The notes below the pieces were generated by a model. The model searched no databases and had not been told where the DNA came from. It saw only the letters and a program-made list of their open reading frames with translations. This document shows, one piece after another, positions 45,400 to 54,940 of a DNA stretch of 64,000 bases. The position numbers and the translations under genes were made by a program. Location of the stretch: contig MNCI01003829.1 in the NCBI GenBank assembly GCA_015680685.1, forward strand, positions 350 to 64,349, in the 5' to 3' direction. The DNA is from Gnetum montanum (taxonomy: Eukaryota > Streptophyta > Gnetopsida > Gnetales > Gnetaceae). How positions within the stretch are numbered: position 1 is the stretch's first letter; each line of letters starts with the position of its first letter.

Positions 45400-48200
45400 C
45401 ATTTCTCTATTAGCATCTCTCTCGTATTAATTCTTCATCCTTTGGAAGCAGAAGATTTTTCATATGAATGCTAATATGCACATGGGGCCTAGTGGGAACA
45501 AATTTTGATGTCTTTATGGAATGTAGGAAAAAAACCTTGTTGGTAATATTGGTTACCTTGATTGGTGGCAATGAACTATTTGTAGAGTTACAAATTATGC
45601 TAGATGGTTTGGAAAGTAATTTGCTAAGTGTAAGTATCAAGTTGAAGAAGATCTTGCAAAATCTATAAAGAAAATCAAATTCTTCTAGACTAGAATCTCT
45701 TTGATTTGAAACTCAAAAAGCCTTGGCTAAAATGTTATGATAAACAATGTTAGGATACTTTTGAAGCTAAATGTGTTTTTACTAATGGGTTAGTTAAAAA
45801 TTAAAGATAAGCCTTGCAAAGAATTTTTTAAATTTCTAAAAGAAAAGGGTTAAGTACCTAAATTAGAATAACTTTATATAAATGTTTTTGTTGTTAAATA
45901 TCCTAAGACTATAAATAGCTTTCTAGCGAATGATTTTTTTCTATTTTTTCTTCTAACGATTTTAGTAAGAAATCCTTTTAGGCCTCTAGTTTGGATATTC
46001 CCCATCTTATAACAAACACATATCAAAGTATTCTTGAAGCAGAAATTATAGCTAGAAGAAATAAAAGTAATAACCTTAGTTTAGAAAATGGTAAAGTTTT
46101 AGGTTTTGATAGTTTTCCTATTAAATTTTTTACAAAGCATTGGAACTTCGTTGGAGATGATCTTTTTCATATTTTCCAAGAAGCAATTAAAAAAGTTTCT
46201 CTTGGTAAAAATATTAATAAAGGTATCATTGGTATGCTTCCTAAGAATGGAGATCATTTATATATTGGTAATTGCAGGCTTATTACTCTTTTTAATAATA
46301 CTTATAAAATTTCAACTAACTGCATAGCATGTCAAATTCAAAAGATTATTGAAGATATCATTAGACCTAAATAGACTTGTTTTGTAAAGGGTAGGCATAT
46401 CTTAAATAATATTATTGCAATGTGGGAGGGAATGTAGTGGGATTCTGATACTAACCAAATATTGCTATTATTAAGTTAGATTATGCTAGAGCTTATATCA
46501 AGATCGAATGGAAGTTCATTATTTCTTATCTTTATAAATTGGAATTTGGTGATTATTTTATTCAACTTGATCGTACCTTGCTTGTTGATGCTAATGCTCA
46601 AGTTGCTATTAATTTTGGATTAATTTCCTTATCAGTTTGTTAGAGTTGTCCTTTAGCTCCATGTTTTTTTATTATTACTATAGACTTTTTTTCACATAAT
46701 CTATATTATGATCTATAAAGGAATTTCATTAATGGAATTTTACTTGATCATCAAGGTATGCAATTGCTTAACATGCACTTTGCAAATGATTCTTTTTTTT
46801 GTGATCAACAAATATTTAAAACATATTAATGCTTTTTTTAGCTAGAGTGGAGGATTATTGTATGTTATCTAGCTCATAGATCAATTAGAAAAAATCGATT
46901 GTTTATTGTAATGGCGATATTAATCAGTGGGCTATTCTCAAGCCTTACAAATCTTGAAAAAAAAATTGGTCTTTAAAATTTTAGGAATAACTTTTTCTTT
47001 TTCTTTTAAGCCTAGTCTTACTATTTTATGATATTATGTTGTTGATACAATTGAATAAAAGCTTGATAAATGGAAAGAAAAAAATCTCAATCTTTCTATC
47101 AAAGGTTTAGTTATTAAGCAAATGCTTCAATCAACTCATATTTATTATTACTCCAATTGTTAGGTTCTTTCTAAAAGTTCTTATGAGAGAATTGATCATA
47201 GTATTCATTGGTTTCCTTTGTTTGTTAAACAACAAAGAAAGGATTTTTTAAGAGTTACTTGGGATATTTGCACTAATAACAAGAAAGATGGAGGACTTGG
47301 CCTTATTAATTGTTATATCTAGGGTATTTCTTTTATAGCAAAATGGATTGCAAAGTGCATTTATGGAGATGATGTTTGGATGCTCCTTTTAAGAAACGAA
47401 CTTATGCAAGGAAGACCTAAGAATGATAATAGTTGGTATTCTAATAACTTTGTTCAATATCTTCCCTTTACTTACGCCATTTCTATTCTTGGTTCTCTAA
47501 TTCTTAAACAAATTTGGGAGACATGATGCAAGCTTATTAAATATTGGAATTACAATCATATTATAGTTTCTAAAGATATGCTTGAGCAAATTAGCCCATG
47601 GTGGCTTCCTTCTAATGAAGGAGCTTGGGCTACTAATGCATCTAGATTATGAACTACTTGGAGCAGATTTGATATCACTGTAGTTTCTTGTATGCGTATG
47701 CATGATAGATGAATTACTTGGAATGAAGCTTCTAGCCTCCATGGTTTAAATAAAAAGAGAAAAATTAATTTCTAATATTGATAATTTATTTAAAGTTGAT
47801 AATAATTTGCATTGGGCTTTTCCAAATATTTTTTGGAAGGATGGTAGATATGTTTTTCCTTTTGATTCAAAAATTGCTTATGAGATTATTACAAAAATTG
47901 ATTTTATTCACACCAAATTCTATAAAGCTTAGAAAATGTAATTATCATCACACTTTTGGATGAGGAAAATAAAAGATATTTGGAGAGCTTTTGCATTTTC
48001 TAAAATTTGTATTTTTTATGATATCTTATTCATCAAGATTTTCCTATTGACACTCATATTAAATATATGGGAAATGTCTCTACTCAATGTCCTCTTTGTA
48101 GAAGTGAAGACTCATTTTCTCATGTTTTTTTAGTGTCATGTTGTTCAACATGCTTGGAAATGGACATCTTGAATTTGTAATAACTTTCAACTAAGCATCA
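45400..48200 (+). pseudogene. L1-type LINE ORF2: reverse transcriptase and zf-RVT
   Basis: Plus strand. A KYQVEEDLAKSIKKIKFF linker (about 45,630) precedes RT. The RT core at 45,991-46,374 is open for 127 codons: ENGKVLGFDSFPIKFFTKHW, then GIIGMLPKNGDHLYIGNCRL and ITLFNNTYKI, matching the L1 order P.GPDG..., LIPK, RPI.L. Next come CFVKGRHILNNIIAMWEGM (46,378), the catalytic box HFANDSFFCDQ (46,776-46,808; F-A-N-D for F-A-D-D, first Asp lost) and the C-terminal CPLCRSEDSFSHVF zinc motif (48,088 onward). The endonuclease domain is not found, so the 5' half is largely deleted. Stops are common. Confidence 0.75.
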
Positions 48201-48844
48201 ATGAAGACATTCTTGGTGATCAACCTACTTTGTCTACTTTTTTTTTTTTGCATTTTGAATTATCTTTTTTTTTCTGCATTTGAAATTATCTTTGACCACT
48301 TGTTTTCTAATCTATTTGGAAACTTCAATGTGTAATTATTTTTCAATAGCAAGAGCATAACTATGATATCTTTTTAAGTGTCAAATGCCACATTCTCAAA
48401 TGTGTCTCTTTTCAACTACAACTTCAAGCAAAAAGGCTCCTAGTGAAACTTGAACAATTAATTTGTTTTCTATAGTATTAATTTTGTTGTTGTTGTGGAG
48501 ATTGAAGGAAGGAAAGCTTTTAGCTTTTGTTATTATTTGTTCTTTATCTTTGATTGATGTATTCTTTTTATTTTAGAGAGAGTTTTCTCCTTCTCTTTAC
48601 AAGAAACCTTTTAGTAAGAAATGAAAACCCATAAGAGCATTTCTAAATAAAGGTAAGGCTTAATATTTTTTTTACTACCCTAGAGGGGAGACTTGGTTGT
48701 AAGGATGAAAACTTGAAAAGGCATCTCCAAAATCATTGGGTTTTTTCTTTAGACTATCTCTTTAATGATTTTATGTACTCTAATTTTTTTTAATTTTATT
48801 ATTCATTTTTTTGAGTTTGATACCTCTCAAATTATATGCATCCT
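48201..48844 (+). other. 3' end of the L1-type LINE and flank
   Basis: T-rich sequence after zf-RVT, with a last recognisable stretch to AATAAAGG at about 48,645. The exact end and any poly-A tail are unclear. Confidence 0.4.
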
Positions 48845-49092
48845 CTAGACAATGGGGAAGGACATACAAACTTCCTTAGGACATCTTTAATGCTAGAGCT
48901 AGCACATGGGCAAGCATAGGCACATCAGATGTGAGCATACATTTTGTGAAAATTTCTAACAATTGCTAGACAATGGGGAAGAGCATACAAACTTCTTTAG
49001 GAAGTCTTTAAAACTCGAGCTAGCATATGGGCAAGCATATGCACATCAAGTGTGAGCATGCATACATGTAAAGATACATTTTGTGAAATATT
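48845..49092. repeat. 121-base tandem duplication
   Basis: CTAGACAATGGGGAAG begins both units (48,845 and 48,966). The units run through ACATACAAACTTC, GAGCTAGCA, ATGGGCAAGCATA and ACATTTTGTGAAA and are roughly 85 percent alike by eye. Non-coding. Confidence 0.75.
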
Positions 49093-50940
49093 TTAAGCTT
49101 ATAATTTTAACTATTTTATATAGCAATATAATAAAATTAGAAAACAAAGAAACTTAAACTTGCAACCTCTTTTTTATTATTTCAAGTAAATACCACTATT
49201 CTACTTGCTTCAATTGTAAAAGAATATGTTTTTAATATTGTTTATGTGTTCCTTGATTCTATCCTTTGGGAACTTCATGGACCAGAGCATAACATTAAAA
49301 GTATCTTAATGAAATTTTTATGCTCTTCCTAGATAATGAAACCATAACTTAGAGATTTTAGATTATAAATCTTACCTAATACCTCATGGTTGTGCAATTG
49401 ATTAACTGTCAAATAGCATATATCATGGTTCTGCAATTGATTAAGTGTGAAACAGTATGCATCATTATCCATTATTGGATATGTAAACATAGTGATGGAA
49501 CGCGGCTGAACTATTGTTGGCAATTTTTTAATGCCTCTGCTTCCTTGCATGTGTTTTGTCATGGTTCTCACTTTAACATCGAGATAACAGCACAGCTCCT
49601 TTGACTACAATTTACAAGTGAACACATGCAGGCAGGGATTTCACAAACTCTTTCAGCACCACCCAACTTTTACTCTGCTTTCAGAATTATTGCAACACCA
49701 CTGTAAACCTAACAACTTCTTAACGTTTTACAAGCGTGCCAAAATTTTCTGCAATGGGATTGTTTTTTGTTTTTTATGTTTTTTTTTTTCCTCTTCTCAA
49801 GATCATGGGGACAGGACAGCTCATAAACTTGCTCAGAGCTACCTGGCGCTGAGTGACATCATGTGGATGAGCCGATGGCAACAATTCAATGCTTCCAGAC
49901 TCGCATCCCAATATCAAATATCAAAATTTTTTTTTTTTCCAATCCACACAAATTCAGAATATCTGTTTCCATCTAGCATGTTCCAGACCATCATAAGGTT
50001 TTTCATTGGGCTTGCGTTTATGGTTCAGGATCCTGAAAGTTCGTGAATACCGACAAGAACTCGTAAGAAATGTCAATCTCAGTTGACTAGTTTTATGAAT
50101 GAGGAGAAGGGAAACAATAATACTAATTTGCGGAGCAATCCAAGAGAAGGAAAAGGATATTGAAATAGCAGTAAGCACGGTGACTGAAAAGCATTTATGA
50201 CAAATGAATGTTGATGTAGTCTGTTTGTTCGTCATGATTTTGACGTCCATGCTGGGGCCAGTACTTGGTCTGCTAAAGGCTTTCATGATTTAATTATTTT
50301 ATAGCTATTTCTGCATGCTTGATAGCAGATTAGACATGCTTGCGTCCATTAAGTTATGGCTGTTTATGAATCCATGATCTGGAACAAGTCCTGTGCACTG
50401 ACACAAACATATATATAACTCTATGTATGTCCATTTTGGCAACTCCGGGTCTCGAAAATCGGAGAGTTTTTGGGTGCTTTTTGAACAGGCGTTGTCACTG
50501 CACACTCCCACACATCCTTTTCACTAGGCATAATTGCAATAGAAGTCCCTGGGAAAGTTTGGTTTTTTCTTAATGCCGCATTTCCATCTTGATTGGGGTT
50601 TTCAGAGTTTGATCGTTTATTTCAGATTTCAATTTTCACCCACTCAAAGGCTGACAAGCGTCAGAGCTCCATTGCGTCAGCCTGGGCCTGCATTTGAATG
50701 GAATGTCCCGTCAAAACCAGAGTTGTAGCCATGAATGACGATGATCGGGAAGAACCGTGCAAGAAATCCCAACTGCAAAATTCATGAACAAAATCAAAAA
50801 TTGGTTCGTCCTTTTTGGTTTAGAAAGGACTAAATACTCTGCTACTTTTTTCTGCTGCTGGTACCTGCGGACAAAGCTGCAACCGTCATGAGTTCACAGA
50901 AACCCATATTTTGAATTGCTTGTTATGTTCCTATTAGGCT
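49093..50940 (+). promoter_or_regulatory. Upstream region of the bHLH gene
   Basis: No transposon signature and visibly less AT-rich than the surroundings, as expected for gene-proximal DNA. A TATA-like ATATATATAA lies at 50,408-50,417, about 670 bases before the start codon, and would imply a long 5' leader. Several ORFs of 60-140 codons on both strands (for example 49,618-50,046) have no recognisable domain and contain T-runs. No promoter element can be assigned with confidence. Confidence 0.35.
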
Positions 50941-50946
50941 CCCCCA

Positions 50947-50962
50947 CTCTCTCTCTCTCTCT
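50947..50962 (+). repeat. (CT)8 tract upstream of the bHLH start codon
   Basis: Pyrimidine microsatellite 129-144 bases before the start codon. Such CT-rich tracts are common near plant transcription starts and in 5' leaders. Confidence 0.6.
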
Positions 50963-51018
50963 GCATTTCCGTGGAGTGGGGTGTTATGATATACCAGAGC
51001 TCAGAAATTTTTTTAAAA

Positions 51019-51121
51019 ATGGCCCAAAAAGGCTTGCAGGATGGCTCATAAAGTGCTCATCTAGGAGTTGGTTATGAGAGGAAAACTGATATGGATGAAG
51101 ATTCTTCGACTTCCTCGCTAA
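51019..51121 (+). promoter_or_regulatory. Three short upstream ORFs before the bHLH start
   Basis: ATGs at 51,019 (10 codons, stop 51,049-51,051), 51,041 (7 codons, stop 51,062-51,064) and 51,074 (15 codons, stop 51,119-51,121). The third overlaps the main start at 51,091 in another frame. If they are in the mRNA, they would reduce translation from the main ATG. Confidence 0.5.
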
Positions 51122-53033
51122 TGATAATGGAGGAAGGCAACAGAAATTATTATTCTTACAATTGCTATTCTCCTGATCTGTGGGGTGGGATTCAGTTTGA
51201 GAGAGGAGGATTGCCTTGCCATGCTGCTGCAACAGCCTCTGAGGAACAACAGCAGGGCCATAAGAGCAGAAACAGCAGGCATAATAATGTTGGGCCACTG
51301 GATCCTCAGTTACCTTCTGAAACTACTGCTACTTCGTCCTCGGGAGGTTCCATCAGCAAGGCAGATCAGCCTAAACCTTTTAAAGAATCAGAGACCCAAA
51401 ACGAGGTAATGTTTTGCTTTGCTGGTTCTGGCTGTGCTTTGTTGTTTTGTGTTTGTGCAAGGATTCTGAAGGTGGGATTTTCTAGCTATTTGGCTTAGGC
51501 ATGGTGGTCTTCCTCTGTGTAAAAGACGAGTGAAAAAAAAAAAAAAGACTTTTAAGTTAATTTGTTTCTGTGTGAGCTTATTCCTTTGATAGTGACTTAT
51601 TAGTTTCCCTGTTCGCTGCTTGTTGCTTTACTGCTTTTTCAACGGCGGTAGCTTGAGAATCCTTTCTGTAATATTCTATTAGTAATAGGAGCCTTCTTGG
51701 ACCCTCTTCAGACCATGATCTGATGAGCCAGCTACTGGTAGTTGTACTTTCGCAGAGATTTCTGGATGGTTTTGCCATTTTGCAGAAAAATTAGAAAAAC
51801 CTTTTTCTTTTCAGTTTTTATTCGGTTTTTGCCTGTGTCTATGGATTTTCAAAAATGCCATTCTCTTATGTAGCTAAACAGCTCTAAAAATTGGATTAGC
51901 TTTTGTTTTTTTCAAGTACGTAGAGAACAGTGAATTTAGTAGATGCAAAATCTAAGAGCTGTGTGAACGTATGGGTACTAAACTTTTAAGCTCTTAAGGG
52001 CATCTAAAAAGAGAGCTAAACAGTTTTCTCCGCCAATGTTTTTTGTAACTATTCATTGCAGAAGAGGCAGGAAGATTCAGGCGAGAATTTCAAGAAATCT
52101 TCTGGATGCTCTTCAAAGAGAAGCAGGGCAGCGGAAGTTCATAATTTGTCTGAGAAGGTGTGTACTCTGCGTTAATATGCACCACAGAAAGCCCTAAAGT
52201 TTTAGTGAATTTTCTGATTAACTGATGTGTACTGTTGCCGCAAAACCCAGAGGAGAAGAAACAGGATTAATGAGAAAATGAAAGCACTGCAAAATCTAAT
52301 TCCCAACTCCAACAAGGTGAGCCTCACCTGCTGCATTCTACTATGGTTTTCAATCATGGATTGCAATCTTTTTTCTTACCTTCCTGTTTAACTCTGACAA
52401 CAACAGACTGACAAGGCCTCCATGTTAGATGAGGCAATAGATTATCTTAAAAAGCTGCAATTACAAGTTCAGGCAAGTATATTTTGGCTAAACGATCAGG
52501 CTGAAATCTCTAAAATTTGCTCTCTTATGACGGATCAACCTTCAGTCAAATAGTTTTATTTATGAAACAATAGTGGGTAAAGAAAAATTTGTACTTCAAA
52601 ATAGCTTCTGGTAGGGGACATCACATATTATTGAACATCCCAGTTTTGTCTCTGAAAATTTTGAATGCAGATGCTTTCAGCAAGAAGTGGAATAGACATA
52701 TCATCAATGAGATGGCTATCTCAAATGCCACAGTTGCAGATTCAACAGCAGCAACCAGTGCCAAGCACATGCATGGGCAATAGAGCTCAAGCAGCAGGGC
52801 CTGTGTCTGTGTCTGTGCCTGAAATAGGATTCTTTAACAACAATCAGTCCGGTGAAAGAAGATCATCATTGTCAGCCATGGAGCACCACCACCATTACGA
52901 AACTGCTGTGGATATATCCACTAGCAGTAATCCTGATAATGAAATGCAGGAATGGATCCAAACTTCCTGTAAATTGGGTAGTCAACAATCTGCTTTTCCA
53001 CTTCCCCAACTGCCAGCCACCACCCAGGTTTAA
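51091..53033 (+). CDS. bHLH transcription factor, SPATULA/ALCATRAZ type
   Basis: Five exons: 51,091-51,405; 52,062-52,157; 52,251-52,316; 52,407-52,472; 52,671-53,033, all in phase 0, 301 residues. The bHLH domain spans about 126-180. The basic region has AAEVHNLSEKRRRNRINEKM with the DNA-contact set His132, Glu136, Arg140; helix 2 contains TDKASMLDEAIDYLKKLQLQ, then VQMLSARSG. NSNKTDKASMLDEAI and EKRRRNRINEKMKALQ agree with SPATULA/ALCATRAZ better than with phytochrome-interacting factors (which have NCNKVDKASML), and no phytochrome-binding motif is visible in exon 1. Family proteins bind G-box DNA as dimers in the nucleus and act in organ growth and, in flowering plants, carpel development. 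Exon 1 is Ser/Gln/Gly-rich and lacks the FLRQIL-like helix known from angiosperm SPATULA. Introns 656, 93, 90 and 198 bases, free of transposons. The exon borders inside the domain follow the classical pattern of this subfamily. Intron 4 has a GC donor. Confidence 0.92.
52473..52670 (+). other. GC-AG intron in the bHLH gene
   Basis: Exon 4 ends CAAGTTCAG and the intron begins GCAAGTAT, the exact consensus of GC donors. The acceptor is TGAATGCAG|ATG. Only this cut gives the family-typical LQVQ-MLSARSG junction. Using the GT four bases further (GTATAT) shifts the frame and destroys the conserved residues. Confidence 0.8.
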
Positions 53034-53184
53034 ACATCGAACTGACCTGCATCTAGATTTATGCTTAAGCCTTTTCATTAATGAATGCTCTCCTCATGTT
53101 TGACTTTCTTTTTCCCCAATTTTTTCTTTCTGTGTTGTGAAGGGGGTCCATTCTGCAATTCCCCTGCGAGATAACAAGATCTAA
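53028..53184 (+). other. Possible extra intron and last exon of the bHLH gene
   Basis: The last codons before the stop read CAG|GTTTAA. From 53,028 a T-rich 115-base stretch ends TTTCTTTCTGTGTTGTGAAG (53,142), a strong acceptor. Splicing would replace V-stop by GVHSAIPLRDNKI and a stop at 53,182-53,184, giving 313 residues. The donor GTTTAA is weak, so read-through to 53,033 may coexist. Confidence 0.45.
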
Positions 53185-53985
53185 GGGCCACATTTGAATG
53201 GTTGAAGGTTGAATGGCTTGAGCTGGGAGAATTCTTCTGTTCTTAGAATTGTTGCAGAGAAGACTTGCAAGCTGTTAAGATTAACATAAACAATCTAATT
53301 AAATGATAGCATTAAATTGATAGCGATGTCCCTCCCCAAAAGCGGGGAGAGCTAGATTAGTGTTGTAAATGCATGCTTAGGGCAGTGCAGTTTTCAGATT
53401 TTCTGTTGGGTTAAGTAGGGGACAGACTTCTTTTCATTAAGGTGTAACTGCAAGGATACGTACATGGATGGATAATTTGTGATATTAATCTTGTGTGGGG
53501 ACGATTCTTCTCTCTGACGGGTCTTCCATCTATTGTTAATGCTTCTTACATTGTCAAATGTAACGTCTTTAATGATTGCAGAAATTTCTCCTATCCTGTC
53601 CGAGTTTCATTTTATGTAGGAAAAATGATAATATCCACTGATTTGGATTCTGGCTGTGCAAACGTCAACATGGTGACATTACATTGATTTTCCTGGTTAA
53701 TACCGGCCTACTTGTTGCTTTCTTACAGAGAAAAAGGCCGACCATTCTTTCTAATATTTGGCTATTAACCGACTAGAATACTGGGCAGAAACGGTTTTAG
53801 TTAGATCAGTATCTGCAATATCGCTTCCTATATATCTTGAAAATTTGTAATTTTCCCTAAGGATTTGTAATGTTTTTTATTTCGTTAGCCATGCTGTGGT
53901 AATTTTACCTCATAGCAGCATTTTATGGGTAACAGTTATGAGTGGTGAAAGTTGAGAGTGGCTGATGGTGAAAGTAGATCCCTTT
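53185..53985 (+). other. 3' flank of the bHLH gene
   Basis: No ORF or transposon signature recognised. No canonical AATAAA was found close to the stop; AT-rich stretches at 53,280-53,330 and 53,810-53,890 could serve for polyadenylation. Confidence 0.4.
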
Positions 53986-54376
53986 TGGTTGGTCCTTAAC
54001 TTTTCATGATCATTAGTCGATTATGGGGTCCATGGACTCCTTAGTAGAGGTTATGCAAGGGCAACAAGGGCATGAGTCTACTATGGGGAGGACCCACTTG
54101 CATAGCTCTTGGTTTGGTTAGTTAAGGTCTCTTACCTTTGACATTTGCTACAACCCTATTTTTTGCATATTCCATTGTGTATTCAGCTTAGTGCTCCTTA
54201 AACCTTTTATTTCATTCATCTCTTGAATCAATTTTTTTCCATTTTTCTAAATTTATGAGCTTCAAAATTCTCTTCTCATGTTTTCATACTCTTGTTGGCC
54301 TTTTAAGCTTTCATTTGATACCAATTTCATTAAAAAATTTCTTGTATTTTGCAAGTTTGACCAAAGTCAATAGTGG
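53986..54376 (+). other. N3: spacer segment of an Athila-like element
   Basis: Begins near a polypurine-like sequence AGTCGATTATGGGG (about 54,014-54,028). It holds the spacer block GGGCATGAGTCTACTATGGG and AGGACCCACTTGCATAG at 54,068-54,105, also present in E (25,345-25,400) and F (41,594-41,624). Marks where the truncated element starts, less than 1 kb downstream of the bHLH gene. Confidence 0.55.
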
Positions 54377-54619
54377 TTAACAGATGCATCGACGAGGCCT
54401 TGTTGACATAGCAGACTGTGTCAATGAGGCCCTGTTGACGAGGCCTCATCAATGTAGTGCTTACATCCTATATATACCAATGTGCACTTCCCAATTGTGT
54501 CAATGAGGCCCTGTTGATGAGGCCTCGTCAATGTAGTGCTTACATCCTATATATACCAATGTGCACTTCCCAATTGTTTGCCCAAATCACTTCATTTTTT
54601 GATCTTGCACTTAACAGAG
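54377..54619 (+). promoter_or_regulatory. Internal promoter of N3 with a 79-base tandem duplication
   Basis: CATCGACGAGGCC and GTTGACGAGGCC words, the palindrome type of the LTR at 58,048, precede two TATATATA boxes at 54,469-54,476 and 54,548-54,555. The two boxes belong to two nearly identical 79-base units (54,419-54,497; 54,498-54,576). The leader exon follows and ends AACAGAG|GTAAGA at 54,620. Confidence 0.6.
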
Positions 54620-54940
54620 GTAAGATCTTTATCATGGAGAACATAAACCTTAAGGTTTTTGATGAAAATTTGATAAAATTTTTTGGAAATTTTTTAACTC
54701 CCCCAAAGGGTTAATAACCTTAACCACATATAAATATCAATTTTTTCGATAGTTAACCCTTCCAACGACCTTTGAAATGGTTTATTAAAGGTAATAAATA
54801 AATAAAATGATAATTAGAGTAATTAAATTAGCCATAATTACAACTTAGCTAAAGTGTAACTATCTTTAAGAGATAAAGGTATCCCAATTGCTTCATATTA
54901 CACAATGATTACTAACCCATGGTCTCGTTGTAATTACAGA
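54620..54940 (+). other. Putative leader intron before the env-position ORF of N3
   Basis: GTAAGATC at 54,620 is a good plant donor, and TTGTAATTACAG at 54,929-54,940 is a good acceptor placed directly before ATGG. The interval is AT-rich (typical of plant introns). The acceptor sequence is conserved in G (GGTAATTACAG|ATGG). Confidence 0.5.

Noticed and set aside
49618-50046. 142-codon ORF upstream of the bHLH gene
   Set aside because: Contains poly-T derived Phe runs, no recognisable domain and no homologous words; probably chance in the promoter region.
49954-50286. 110-codon minus-strand ORF with hydrophobic stretch
   Set aside because: No family resemblance, antisense overlap with the previous ORF, no splice or start context that I can support.
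52589-52783. 64-codon ORF over exon 5 in another frame
   Set aside because: It arises only if the GT donor next to the GC donor is used and loses the conserved MLSARSG sequence; kept only as a possible mis-spliced form.
51091-53033. Assignment as a phytochrome-interacting factor
   Set aside because: No active-phytochrome-binding motif in exon 1, and the domain has NSNKTDK rather than NCNKVDK.
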